Source of the DNA: Ricinus communis
Lineage: Eukaryota > Streptophyta > Magnoliopsida > Malpighiales > Euphorbiaceae
Reading direction: 5' to 3'
Assembly: GCF_019578655.1 (NCBI RefSeq)
Contig: NC_063264.1
Location: 2,542,001 to 2,606,000, forward strand
DNA: 64,000 bases
Under the pieces are notes generated by a model. It ran no database searches. It was not told the DNA's origin and saw only the letters and a program-made list of their open reading frames with translations. A program made the position numbers and the translations under genes. Positions 1 to 13,000 of this stretch are shown here, piece by piece. Numbering within the stretch: position 1 is the stretch's first letter; each line of letters begins with the position of its first letter.

Positions 1-71
1 TCAATTACAAAGCCGAAATTTATGTGTCTGAACTGAAACAACTGCCTGATATATCTCTCTCTAAGCCAGAA

Positions 72-3000
72 ATGGCTGTTTCCATTGGAAGCAGCATCTG
101 GGATTATGTTGTAGAGATGACCAAGCTTGCCCAGGAAAAGGGTGGTGATCCTTTGCTTTGGGCTCTTCAAATATCCTCAAATTTGAGCTCAAATGGTGTT
201 TCTTTACCTTCTCCAGAGCTTGCAGATGTCTTAGTCTCTTACATTTGTTGGGATAATAATGTCCCCATTATTTGGAAGTTTCTTGAGAAGGCCTTAGTCC
301 TCAAGATTGTCCCTTCTTTAATGGTTCTTGCTCTTCTTTCTGATAGGTCTGAAATTACTTCCTTTCTTTTCTAATTTTTTTTTTTTGTTCTGGTGCTTTT
401 GCTTAATTGCTTTGTCTTTGCATTTCTTTTTGAGACATCTACTTTTTATGGGTTTCCTTTTCTGGGATTTTTAGGTGATTACGTGCAGTTTAAGTTTGTG
501 AAGATTGAATCTTTTACTGTTTACATGTATGTTTATTGTTAATAACTAGCTGGACTTATATTTGAGAAGTGAAAGTTCAGCTGATAAAGATTGTTTTTCC
601 TTTTTTTCCTTTTTGTTTAAGCTTCAATCAGTATCTTAGAGTCTATATTCTGTTATTACCCATACCTTTTTCACAAATGAAGAGAAGTGTTTGCTTTTGT
701 GTAGGTTATCATCAGCATTCAGTCATGTAGCTTTCTCCATTAACGATTGCCTTGTCTTTCTTTTTCTTTTTTTCTTTTTTCTGCTTATGAGTTTATTTCT
801 GCTTGACATTTGTTGGTCTTCTCAATTATTTATTCTCATAAAAATGACTGTAGAATTTGGAAAGGAAACATGGAGTTTTGTTTTTTTTCAAAATTTTCTT
901 GACATAAGTCAACCGACTAAGTCAAAACTTTGTTTTCATTGCAAAATTGAGTTGTTTTATACAATTCCAGGATTTGTTTTTCTGCTTGGAAGTATTGCCG
1001 ACTTTTATTTTCCCGCATTGCTAATTCCTTTTCTTTCACAGGGTTATTCCATGTCGACATTACCGCCCAGTGGCATATAGGCTTTTTATGGAACTTCTCA
1101 AGAGACAGGCCTTTTCACTTAAGTGTCAGATTAATGGGATGAATTATGAAAAGTGAGTGAAAAAATACTAAGTTAAGAAATTAAGTTCTGATCAGGATAA
1201 ACTTTCCATTGGTAATTTCCTCTCCATCTTCTTACAGGATCATGAAATCAATAGATGCTGTTCTCCATCTGTCCCAGAATTTTGGTCTGCAAGCCAGTGA
1301 TCCTGGGATTCTTGTGGTTGAGTTCATCTTTTCAATTGTCTGGCAGTTGTTAGATGCATCATTGGATGATGAAGGGCTGTTGGAACTTACCCCAGAGGAG
1401 AAGTCCAGATGGGCAACAAAACCTCAAGAAATGGAAATAGATGGTCTTGATAATTATGATGAGCAGAGGACTGAACATCATGAGAAATTGCAGAATCTGA
1501 ATACTGTAATGGCAATTGAGATAATTGGCCTATTTCTTGAACATAAATTGACTTCAAGGATTCTCCACTTGGCACGGCAGAACTTGTATGTACATCTCTT
1601 GTTAAACTTGCTTCTTCAAATTTGTGCTTTTACTCGCTGAATAAAAAAACTAGCTTTCAAGTTTACATGAAATTTGATAGCAAGTGTTTTCATTGACATT
1701 AGACAGATTCCACTCATTTTATGGTTATACCATGTAGCAAACCATAGTCATGATGCCTCTTCATAAATGCTGAATTGATTTCCCGTTGACATCGTTTTGA
1801 ATGTTTATTTCTCGTCTTACAGTCCCTTACTGCTTTGTCAGGCCCACTCATTGGGTAAGGTTTGTCCAGAGATTACACTTACTTGGAGCAAACTCATCAG
1901 CGATAAGAAGTTCAAAAACTTTAACTGCTGAGGATCTTCTGCAGTTAACTTCAAAAACTCATGCATCGTTCACTCGAGTATCCAAAACAAGTTCACTTCA
2001 GAAGTTCCATGAAGTTATGGCTTTAGGGTCGTTAGTATCTTCTGCTGGTCTTTGTCATGGATCTAGTCGTTCAGCCCTTTGGCTTCCTCTTGATCTTGCA
2101 TTAGAAGATGCCATGGATGGGTATCAAGTTAATGCAACAAGTGCTATCGAAATCATAACTGGTAAGGCTAGAGTTTGTCGTTGGTATTTGAAGTATTCTT
2201 TTAACTGGAGTATTGTGATTTCAGCTCTTACAAAACATTCTGTTGTTCTGCAGGTTTAGTGAAAACCCTACAAGCAGTAAACAGCACCACTTGGCATGAC
2301 ACCTTTTTAGGCCTTTGGATCGCAGCTCTTCGTCTTGTTCAAAGGGTTAGAATTTATTATGAATAAACATGAAATTCTCTTTGTAAAGCAATGTGAAAAG
2401 GAAAATAACTTTTGGAACCTGAAAAACATAATGTTTCTCGAAGCATTAAAGTAGGGACTTAGAACGACTGAAATCAATACATGTTATCCATAATAAAACT
2501 TTTTAAGGTTAAATATTTGGTTTGTGGAACAAAAGAGTATTATTTCCTGTGTTTTCAGTATACCTGTTTATCAAATCGTTTTGTGCAAGTCACTGTAAGT
2601 CTTCTTAATTATCAGGAAAGAGATCCTATTGAGGGCCCTATTCCTCGCCTGGATGCTCGCTTATGCATATTGCTGTCTATCATACCTCTAGTTGTTTCTG
2701 ATCTTATTGAGGAAGAGGAAAATGCACCAACTGAAGAGTCAGAATCTGGCTCCACAAATCACTGGAAGGAAAATAAATTTCAAGGAAAGCGCCGCAATGA
2801 TTTAGTTTTTAGTTTGCAGTTACTTGGTGATCACCAAGGCTTGCTGAGTCCACCTCAGTCTGTTGTTTCAGCCGCCAATCAGGCTGCGACAAAAGCAATG
2901 TTGTTTGTTTCTGGAATCACTATTGGGAGTGCCTACTTTGAGTGTATTAACATGAAAGACATGCCAATCGATTGTTGTAAGTCGCTATCATTTCTATTTC

Positions 3001-3832
3001 ATCAAGATGGCTTTTGTGAAAATTTCTTTGATGTAGTTTTATCTTCCTTATTTCTGCTTTTATGCTCCATGTAAATTTTCATTTGTTCTTGAGGTTTCTT
3101 AATCTTAGTTTTATGCTATTGCTTTCAGCTGGAAACATGCGCCATCTGATAGTTGAGGCTTGTATTGCCAGAAACCTATTGGACACATCAGCGTATTTCT
3201 GGCCTGGATATGTTAATGGGTGTATCAACCAAATACCTCACAGTGTGCCTGCCCAGGTTCCTAGCTGGTCATCATTCATGAAGGGGTCCTTACTTACCCC
3301 AGCAATGATCAGTGCTCTGGTTTCGAGTCCTGCTTCAAGGTACTCTCACTCTTCATCTAGACCATAGATTTGTGGGTTAAACTTTATTTCCTTAAAGATA
3401 AAGTTTTACCACACAGGGTTCATCCTGTTGTATAGTGATCCTGTGGCCACGGATCACCTATTCATTTTTACAATATCCCTCAACATAGAAATTTCTATTA
3501 CTAATTTTAAGCTCTTCACTTGGATGAACATGATTACTTTTGCAAAGGTGTCTAAAAGTTGTAAACTTAGGATAGTCTCAGCAGTCCAATGGTATAGAGA
3601 CCCTGTGGGGCCTGTAACTAGAGAATTCCAAATTTTAAGTTTCCAAACAAAATGCTCAATGCACTAGTTATTTTTCAGCAGGATATTCCAGTTTGGAAAA
3701 CTAATTAATGAAATCCTATATGAAAAGGCATACAGTTATTGGCTCTAATGTACAAGAACCCAAGGGTGGTATATGTGAATGAATTTCAGCTATCATCTAA
3801 TTTCTTTAATTCTAGCCTGGTCTTCAGCTACT

Positions 3833-3868
<36 letters not shown>

Positions 3869-6800
3869 TCTTTTTTGTAAACTAACCAAGGGTAAAGCAA
3901 CTGAATTTAAGCTCATGGATTTGATGGAAGTTTAGCAGAGCTCGAGAAAGTATATGAGCTTGCTGTCAAAGGGTCAGATGATGAGAAGATCTCTGCTGCT
4001 ACAATTCTTTGTGGGGCTTCTCTTCTTCGGGGCTGGAACATACAGGTAATGAAATAGATATTTTAAACAGCATGCAAGGCAATAGTTTGCTCCATATGAT
4101 AATAATTTTGTAATGAACTGCTTGAAGTCTCTCCCCTTCCTTTCTGTCTTGGTTGTTTTCTTCTTATTCCAAATAGTCAACTATTTCTTTTTGATAGAAA
4201 TGGCCAACCAATTTAAATACGCTAACATTTGACTTTTATTTATTTTTATTTTTTTGCAGGAGCATACTGTTCATTTCATTACTAGATTACTGTCACCTCC
4301 AGTTCCTGCAGATTATTCTGGGGGTGACAGCCATTTGATAAGCTATGCTCCAATCCTGAATGTGCTTATAGTTGGACTGGCATCTGTAGATTGTGTTCAG
4401 ATCTTCTCACTACATGGTTTGGTATGGTTCCTTTTACTGATGTAACATCTTCCGTGCTTCAGTTAGAAATAATTTTGTTGCGCTATGCCTACATTTTGAC
4501 CATGGTGATAATACTTAATACCTTGTCAATATGCTGTATCTCATCATGATGGGTTGCTTTAACAGCTTTTTTTCCCTCTGAGAAATGAAGAACAGTCGAA
4601 GTGCTTGTTAGTACCTTAATTACGAGGACGTTGATTGAATCCTCCAACTAAATCCCTCTCTTTTGTTTTTACCCTTTTCTTTCATGCCAGGTTCCTCAAC
4701 TTGCATGTTCATTGATGCCAATCTGTGAGGTTTTTGGGTCATGTGTGCCAGATGTCTCATGGACTCTGCCTACAGGGGAAGATATTTCTGCTCATGCTGT
4801 GTTTTCCAATGCATTTGCACTTCTGTTGAAGCTATGGAGGTTTAATCACCCTCCTCTTGAGCATGGTGTTGGAGATGTACCGACAGTTGGTTCTCAGCTA
4901 ACTCCTGAATACCTCTTATCAGTGCGAAACTCCCACCTAGTCTCTTCCGGAAGCACCCATAAAGATCGAAATAAAAGGAGACTCTCTGCAGTTGCAACTT
5001 CTTCATCACTAGAGCCAGTATTTGTAGATTCATTTCCAAAATTGAAAGTCTGGTATCGGCAACATCAAAAGTGTATAGCTTCTACACTATCTGGTCTTGT
5101 CCATGGAACTCCGGTTCATCAGATTGTCGATGTGCTTCTTAACATGATGTTCAGAAAGATCAATAGAGGAAGCCAATCTGTAACTACTGTTACTTCTGGA
5201 AGTAGTGGTTCCAATGGATCTATAAGTGATGATTCCTCTCTAAGACCTAAATTGCCTGCCTGGGACATATTGGAAGCTGTTCCGTTCGTGGTTGATGCTG
5301 CATTGACAGCCTGTGCTCATGGAAGGCTTTCACCACGGGAATTGGCTACAGGTGTATCTTAGTTTGCCCCTTTGATTTCATCTTCGTATTTGCTTGAGCA
5401 AATGAAAATTTTTAAAGCTGTTATCCCAATAAGTTATGCCAGACAAATCTGATGGCTGTTATCAACAGTTCCCTATGGCTATGAATTATATGAAGTAGCT
5501 TGTAGCTTATATTTTTCAAATATCTACCTTTAGTTGATATATCCCAGTGACGATGAAATAATCTATTTCCATTTATAGCCCTTGTAGAAGTGCTATTTTA
5601 ATCTTAAGTATTTTGCATGCACAGGGCTTAAAGATTTAGCAGACTATCTTCCTGCATCTTTGGCAACTATTGTCAGCTACTTCTCTGCTGAAGTAAGTCG
5701 AGGTGTTTGGAAGCCAGTGTTTATGAATGGTACAGATTGGCCAAGTCCTGCAGCAAATTTGTCAAATGTTGAGGAAAAGATCAAGAAAATATTAGCTGCT
5801 ACTGGTGTTGATATCCCAAGCCTTGCTTCAGGTTCTCCTTGCTGCAAATTACATTATCTGTATGGTTGCTTAGAGGAGTCTGCATGTCCAAAAAAATGAG
5901 AAGTTTAAAGTTCTTTTATATTCAATTTGTGCCTCCTAGACTTCCCACTTCATATGGTCGTGGTTCGACTAGTTGGAAAAAAAATACAATTGTTAAAATG
6001 CTGTTACGCCTTTCATTTTCATTCATCTACAAAGTGTTTCTTTAATAGTTTAACTAAGGCATCATTTTCGCAGGAGGAAGCTCTCCAGCTACGCTTCCCT
6101 TGCCTCTGGCTGCTTTTGTGAGCCTCACCATAACCTACAAAATTGACAAAGCCTCAGAAAGATTTCTCAATTTAGCTGGTCCAGCCTTGGAGTGCCTTGC
6201 AGCAGGTTGCCCCTGGCCTTGCATGCCAATTGTGGCATCCTTATGGACCCAAAAGGCGAAGCGATGGTTTGACTTCCTTGTCTTTTCTGCATCTCGCACT
6301 GTCTTTCTCCATGACAGCAATGCAGTGTTTCAGCTTCTTAAAAGTTGCTTTGCTGCCACACTCGGTCTCAGTGCCACAGCTATTTATAGCAATGGTGGTG
6401 TTGGGGCACTTCTTGGCCATGGTTTTGGTTCCCATTTTTGTGGTGGTATCTCTCCTGTTGCCCCTGGAATTCTTTATCTTCGTGTTTACCGATCCATTAG
6501 AGAAATTGTGTTTGTGACAGAAGAAATTATCTCTCTCATAATGCTTTCTGTGAGAGAAATAGCATGCAGTGGGCTTCCCAGAGAGAAATTAGAGAAGTTG
6601 AAGAGATCAAAGAATGGACTGAGATGTGGACAGGTTTCTCTTACTGCAGCAATGACGTGGGTGAAAGTAGCTGCTTCTCTTGGAGCTTCTCTAGTATGGT
6701 TATCTGGAGGTGTAGGCTTGGTTCACTCGTTGTTCAAAGAAACTTTGCCTTCTTGGTTTATTGCTGTTCACAGGTCTGAGCAGGAAGAAGGGCCCAAAGG

Positions 6801-7188
6801 GATGGTTGCCATGCTTCAGGGATATGCACTGGCTTATTTTGCTGTACTTTCTGGTGCTTTTGCTTGGGGAGTCGATTCATCCTCATCAGCATCAAAGCGG
6901 CGTCCTAAGGTCATTGGTGCACACATGGAACTTCTAGCAAGTGCACTTGATGGGAAGATATCGCTAGGTTGTGATTGGGCGACGTGGCGGTCTTATGTCT
7001 CGGGGTTTGTAAGCCTAATGGTAGGTTGCGCACCTTCTTGGGTGTTGGAGGTGGACGCAGATGTTCTGAAGAGATTAAGCAAAGGGTTGAGGCAGTGGAA
7101 TGAGGGGGAGCTTGCCTTAGCATTGCTGGGAATTGGTGGAGTTGAAACAATGGGTGCGGCTGCTGAACTGATAATTGAGGATCAGTGA
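72..7188 (+). CDS. MED33A: Mediator complex subunit 33 (MED33A / REF4-related)
   Basis: Large plant-specific tail subunit of the Mediator co-activator of RNA polymerase II, acting in the nucleus. In Arabidopsis, MED33A/B (RFR1/REF4) restrain phenylpropanoid (lignin) gene expression. Twelve exons fit GT-AG rules: 72-346, 1042-1152, 1238-1585, 1842-2161, 2254-2345, 2616-2976, 3129-3339, 3931-4045, 4260-4421, 4691-5351, 5625-5831, 6074-7188. They sum to 3,978 nt, giving 1,325 residues, the usual family length. Recognisable conserved stretches are SYICWDNNVPI near the N-terminus, RHLIVEACIARNLLDTSAY in exon 7, and VHFITRLLSPPVPADYS in exon 9. There are no enzyme motifs; it is a helical scaffold. 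I chose the ATG at 72 because family members begin MAVS; an in-frame ATG at 24 would add 16 residues. The A versus B paralogue is inferred from the N-terminus. AATAAA lies at 7474. Confidence 0.95.
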
Positions 7189-7873
7189 TCACCATTTCTT
7201 TCTCCAGTTACTTTTTCTTTTTGGAGAAAAAAAAAAAAAACCTTTTTACTAGGTTAGCAGTTCTATTCCATAGCATATAGTTGTACATTGTCTTACGTTT
7301 TGGAATTTTGTGTAGCCCACGGACATTTTCTAGTAGCAGTCGCTGCACTATGTTTTTTTTTTTTTTTCTAACAAAAAAAGAAAAAGAAAGAGAAAAGAAC
7401 GAAAGAAAAATTTAGTACTGGGAAAGAATTCTTCATGATGAGTATAGATAGTACAAGAAGCCTTGTTCCATGCAATAAAGGGTTTTAAGCTATGAAGCTT
7501 GAAATCTGATAACGTAGGAAAACCACGACTCCTAGTAGAGTCTTTCAGGCATATTTGATCAAATGACCAGAGGCAAGATTAACAGTAGAAATATTAGATT
7601 CTCTTCTTCAATTACACAGAAGCAATTCAATTACAATTTCGCACAAAGCTCAAAATGGTTAACTTAGAAAAGAATCAGCTTAACTAGATTTTAATTCTCA
7701 TCCACACAGGAGTAAACAGTTACAGTTGCATATATTTCAAATTGGTTAATTAAAATGTGTAACGATCTGTTGGAAGGTTTCTCTATAATATGCTAGAAAC
7801 CAAATAGAATAACAGCCTTATCCAGAAGTAGACTGAGAATTGATATATATTTGTGTTTGATGGGTTTCTTTCT
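7189..7873. other. convergent 3' intergenic region
   Basis: 685 bp between two genes that point at each other. It contains several poly-A and poly-T tracts (about 7226, 7351, 7375-7405) and an AATAAA at 7474 that could serve MED33. No ORF or RNA gene is seen. Confidence 0.6.
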
Positions 7874-10006
7874 TCAATATAATGCAACACCACTATAGCC
7901 TGGCAATCTCTGCATTCTATGGCTTTGCATTGCTCTTCTTACTAGAAATGCGTCCTCCCACTTCCCTGCATCTGCATACATGTTGGATAAAAGAACTCTG
8001 CTTGCCCCATGAGATGGTTCCAGTCTTGCCAGATTTTCTGCAGCTCTTTCTCCTACGTCCACATTTCCATGCGTTCTGCATGCTGCTAACAATGTCCCCC
8101 ATATCACGACATCTGCCTTCATAGGCATGCTCCTTATCATTTCCTCAGCTTCTTCCAAACGCCCTGCTCTACCCAGGAGATCCACCATACAACCATAATG
8201 CTTGATATCAGGATCTATACTGTGTTCACTCTTCATGCTCATAAAATGTCTCTTTCCCGACTCTACCAGCCCTACATGGCAGCACGCAGTAAGGACTCCA
8301 ATGAATGTGATTGCATTGAGCTTGATATGGCGCCTTTCCAAGTCAGAAAATATTTTAAGTGACAGATTTGCATGTCCATGCACGGCTAACCCACATATAA
8401 TAGCATTCCATGGCGAGACTGTGGATGCCTTTTCTCGGATTTCATAGAACACCTCTAGTGCATTGTTGATGCTCCCACATTTGGCATACATGTCTATGAT
8501 TGCAGCACTTAAATTGTCGCTAACAGTGATGGAGTTATTGTGCACATATTCATGGGCCCATCTTCCTTCTTTCAAAGTGCCTGAAGTAGCAATTGCGGAG
8601 AGAACACTCACCATTGTCACTTCATTCGGTTTGATCCCTGAAGCTACCATCTTATGGAATAGTTCTAATGCCAAGTTAGGTTGCTCATTCTGTGTGTAAC
8701 CAGAAATCATAGTGCTCCATGAAAAAACGTCTCTCTCGGGCATCTCATTGAACAATTCCATTGCCCGATCAATCATTCTATTTCGTACATATCCAGCAAT
8801 GAGGGCATTCCAAGAAGCAACATTCTCCTTACTGCCAATTCTAAATTGCAAACAAGCCTCATTAATCCTGCCACAAGCTGCATAAAGATGGATAATAGTT
8901 GACTGAATAAAATCATAGCAGTCAAAACCCATCTTCACAACAGCACTGAGTAATTGCTGACCTTCAGTCATTGCCATTGTTCTGCCACATCCAGAAATCA
9001 AATCGACCATCATGACATCATTAGGTTCCCATCCGGCAGATATCATTGATCGATACATCATTAAAGCTTCATTTATCCTTTCTACACGAACATAACCATC
9101 AATTATCGTACCCCATGTTACCAGATCTTTATTAGGAATCCTCTCAAACACAACTCTAGCCGAATCAACAAACCCTGCTTTTGAATAACCATTTAACATT
9201 ACATTCCATGAAACTATATTCTTCTCAGGCATCTCGTCAAACAAAGCTCTCGCTTCAACTAAACTTGAACAAACACAATACATGCGCAACAAATTGGTCG
9301 AAACAAGAACAAACTCCTCGAACAACATCTTGATAACCAACCCATGAAGCATTCTACAAGCCCAAATCCCACCAAAATGAGAGTAAGCAGAGACCAAAGT
9401 TGCAATAGTCACTTCATTAGGAACAACACCCACATTTCTCATCTGCTTGAAAAGCTCAACCGCCTGATTCCAGCATTCATTTTGAGAAAAACCCATGATC
9501 ATTGTAGTATATGACACACAACCTTTTACAGGCATTTCATCAAACAACTCGCATGCATAGTCTAACTGTCCAGATTTCACGTACCCAGAAATCATTACAT
9601 TATATGAGACAGGATCTGATCTGGGGCATACATCAAAAATGGACTTAGCATCAACTAAAAGCCCACATTTTCCGTACATATTAATCAAGCTGTTTTGTAT
9701 GAAATTGTTAGAACCAAGGCCGGATTTCGAAACAAGGCAATGAATTTGTTTGCCTTGAGAGAGAAACAAATGGTCTGAGCAAAATTTTAGGGCTGAGACC
9801 AAAACCAGTTCGTAATTGAAGTGGCGTTGGCCTGTTTTGGGGTTGAGGAGAGAGTTGAGATGCAGAAATGGGTTCTCCTGTTGCTGAAAAATCTGAGGAA
9901 TCTTGAGAATTTCTGTGGATACCCATTTGAGAGAAGATGCTGGGTAAGAGAAAGGAGAGGTGATTAGAAAGTGGAGTGGAGATTTGGGTTTGGAAGAGGG
10001 GATCAT
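7874..10006 (-). CDS. MEF18: PLS-class pentatricopeptide repeat protein, E subgroup (MEF18-like)
   Basis: Intronless, 710 residues, built of repeated degenerate 31-36-residue helical hairpins (for example VSWNVMLNGYSKAG, FSWSTMISGYTQNEQ, YGCMVDLLGRAGRLEEAEE). It ends with an E-type domain (VIWGTLLAACRTHGN, then RVLLSNMYADAGKWEDA) that stops at LPGYSGVALY, with no DYW deaminase domain. Such proteins bind organellar RNA sequence-specifically and specify C-to-U editing sites. From memory the best match is Arabidopsis At5g19020 (MEF18, mitochondrial); the symbol is an inference. The open frame extends upstream to 10105 but with no ATG, so I take the first in-frame ATG at 10006. An out-of-frame ATG lies 13 bases upstream. 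The Ser-rich, acid-poor N-terminus fits an organelle transit peptide. It is convergent with MED33 and is followed upstream by the L34e-like gene. Confidence 0.9.
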   Translation of the reverse strand: MIPSSKPKSPLHFLITSPFSYPASSLKWVSTEILKIPQIFQQQENPFLHLNSLLNPKTGQRHFNYELVLVSALKFCSDHLFLSQGKQIHCLVSKSGLGSNNFIQNSLINMYGKCGLLVDAKSIFDVCPRSDPVSYNVMISGYVKSGQLDYACELFDEMPVKGCVSYTTMIMGFSQNECWNQAVELFKQMRNVGVVPNEVTIATLVSAYSHFGGIWACRMLHGLVIKMLFEEFVLVSTNLLRMYCVCSSLVEARALFDEMPEKNIVSWNVMLNGYSKAGFVDSARVVFERIPNKDLVTWGTIIDGYVRVERINEALMMYRSMISAGWEPNDVMMVDLISGCGRTMAMTEGQQLLSAVVKMGFDCYDFIQSTIIHLYAACGRINEACLQFRIGSKENVASWNALIAGYVRNRMIDRAMELFNEMPERDVFSWSTMISGYTQNEQPNLALELFHKMVASGIKPNEVTMVSVLSAIATSGTLKEGRWAHEYVHNNSITVSDNLSAAIIDMYAKCGSINNALEVFYEIREKASTVSPWNAIICGLAVHGHANLSLKIFSDLERRHIKLNAITFIGVLTACCHVGLVESGKRHFMSMKSEHSIDPDIKHYGCMVDLLGRAGRLEEAEEMIRSMPMKADVVIWGTLLAACRTHGNVDVGERAAENLARLEPSHGASRVLLSNMYADAGKWEDAFLVRRAMQSHRMQRLPGYSGVALY

Positions 10007-13000
10007 TAGAGGAGACCATAAGAACTCTTCTGCGAAGTGAAGAATTTGATAACCGCCATTTCTTGGTTGGATGGGGTGAGCTGTACGGTAATTACATTGA
10101 AACAATGCTGACTACGAAGTCAAAGGTACAAACTAGCGGTAGCAATGACTAACTTTGTAAAACTCTAGAAAGAATCAGCGAAAATAATGATTAGTATATG
10201 TTGCCAGCCACACCAAATAAGGGATTTGGGAGGGAAGCAAAACTACTTGGCTAAAATATGACAGTTCATAGTTGTATGCGCTGCTGGGCTATCCGCTATG
10301 GCATTGCACACAATATTACTAATACGGACCATGTCCCGAGAATGCGGTCCTCTATAGAAAGATATCCGAGTTCAATTTTAAAAAGTACATATATTATGTT
10401 CGAAATTTTTTAAATTCAATTAAAATTACATAAATTCATCTAAATCTGATTAAAAATATTTTTATATTATTCAAATTCAATAAAAATTTATTTAATACAT
10501 ATAATTATTAAATAAATTTTATAAATATTTAAATAGATAACAAATATCTTATTAAATAATTATATATAAAAATATTAAAATAGTTAATGAATATCTATAT
10601 ATCAATCTGTTTATAATAATTAAATTTTAAAATATATTAATAAAAATTATAAAATTATAAAATCCAAACCATATTGATTTAAATAAAATTTTATAATTTA
10701 ATTTTTTATTATTTTATTTCATACATGTAAAATATATATATATATGTTATTTGAACAGATATCGAGTATTGAATTCGAATACATTTATATAATCAGATTT
10801 GAAGAGTAAATACTTGAATGTTGAAATCTAAACACGACCGAATCTGATATAAGTATTAAATTTTAATTTCAAATCCATTCTAAACCCATTTATAATTAAC
10901 TATATCCATCCAAGTATCCAGTCGAGTCAATTATCCAAAAATACCTGCTAGCCTGTCATCCCAGAGTGCTGGCAAGAAATCATACACAACACATTTTGGG
11001 TCTAAATATATAATTTTATTTATTTAACGATTGAATACAAAATATAAAAAATATATATGCGTTGCTCACTTAACAATGGAGTATTCAATCAACAGTATAC
11101 ATACTACTCATTCAACAATGGAATACGAAATACCTAAAGTCATTCCCAGGAATAAAAGTTTTTGATAAGATACGACAAGGCATTCGGAATATCTATTCAT
11201 CATCTCAAATTGGCGTCCCTGCAAATTATTTGTTCAGACTTGATAGAGCTTCCTAATTCCTGTGCACTTCTGGCAAGGATTTTACATTCTAAAACATTCC
11301 TAAGCACTGTTAATCTGAAAAATTGACCTTAAGCATCCAAGAATTACGTACTACATATACTTCACCCGTATGTCCTCTTTGAGAATTTTTAGTGCCATCA
11401 CTTGGGCATTAAAGGCACCGGCATTTCTAGAGAATTAAAATCACAAGGGTTTTAAAGGATGAAGCAACCACAAAAACTGATTAATATCCAAGTCAAATCA
11501 TAAAGTTAATAAATATAAATTTGGCATGTCATATATATGTATTTATTCCCATTAAACTTGTATATTCTTCCAGAAATGAGAGACTATTGAGTTTGACATA
11601 TCTTTTCAGAAATGAGAACAATCTCCCAAGAAAATGCAGATGCAGAAAAATTGAAGGAGAGCCACTGCCAGATCAAGGGATTATAGAAGTTGTTCTGGTG
11701 AGGAGTGTAATTTTCTAGAGAAAATGAAAGAACAGTCAAAATCTGGAAGGTAAACAAGATAGTAAAAGAGGAGAAACTTATAAAGGCCGCTCCAACAATT
11801 AAACCATCACAAACAATTAGCGATGGTCTCCTCCTCCATTAACAGCCACATTTGCCAAAGCCCTGCAGTGCCATAAGATTTGAGAATTATGAGCATAACC
11901 AAACACATATTTAGATCAGATACCAGACTACTAATAAGTACTCTAATAGTATGAGGATTAGAACAAAGAAGTCCATGTAATTAAATACACAACTGCCAAA
12001 TCCTTGAGCATGAAAGACTGGGACATTTTTGCTAAAAAGAGGATGTATAAAAGATTCAGATGTTTTTTTTCCGAAAGATAATAGCAGATAACTTTATTAG
12101 TCCCTTCTTCCTCCGGTCCAAGGGAATGCTGAATAGTGGATACCACCTTTCGGATCTACATGGTCTACCATAATCTAGAAATAATATTCATACTTGACTA
12201 CAATATAAGAAGTACTCCACGTTGACTGAGTCTAAAAGTAAAAGCAGAATACAATGTCCAACTTACCATTAGACTAGAATGTGAATATCTAGCAAACAGA
12301 GGATGTGTAGGAAGTTTGTTAATAATACAAAGTTCCCATCCCGTCCTAACTAAATCCACTTGCATGTAAGTGCCAAACTAGATGCAACCATTGGTCTAGG
12401 ATGTGAAAAATTCACCAATCAGAAGAACTGAATGAAAGTCACAAAAGGTGGCGATATTCACAAGGTAATTACCTAGATGAAGGAGCCAGATAACTGAGTT
12501 CATCTCAGTTAATAAGAATTTCATGTTTTAATATATGTTTTAGAGAGGCAAAGGGAAATTGCGGTGGACAATTTTGAGGACTGTTATCTACCAATACACC
12601 ATGGTTTAATTGACACCAAATACTGACCTGAGAAACATGTCATTAATTTAGAACAGAAAACATGACCCATTTCAATCATTGAATATAATTTAAACACTTC
12701 CACCATCTGATTTGCAAAAACATCCACTAGTCTATTGCCATCATGCAAAAGATCATTTTATTCTGAATTTGGAAATATACTATTGCTTTGAAACGGTCAA
12801 CAAAAGGGCTATTTATTCTGTCAGCGTCATTGATCCCACTCCCCAACAACAATTACACATTACTTTTGAGAAACTTCCCAATATGGAGAAGGAAAAGGTG
12901 AAGCAGGCATGAAGATGCACAGACTACCACTTAACTTAGCACAGGCATCATCTTGTCGAAATATCTCCACTTGCAATTGTTTATACACGCGTATGCATAT

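Noticed and set aside
24..71. Start of MED33 at the ATG at 24
   Set aside because: Family members begin at the MAVS methionine (72), and the 16 extra residues have no counterpart known to me.
6135..7195. Minus-strand and alternate-frame open frames opposite MED33 exon 12
   Set aside because: They lie fully inside a verified coding exon and show no independent family signal.
7882..8699. Plus-strand ORFs opposite the PPR gene
   Set aside because: Shadow frames of a long conserved coding sequence.
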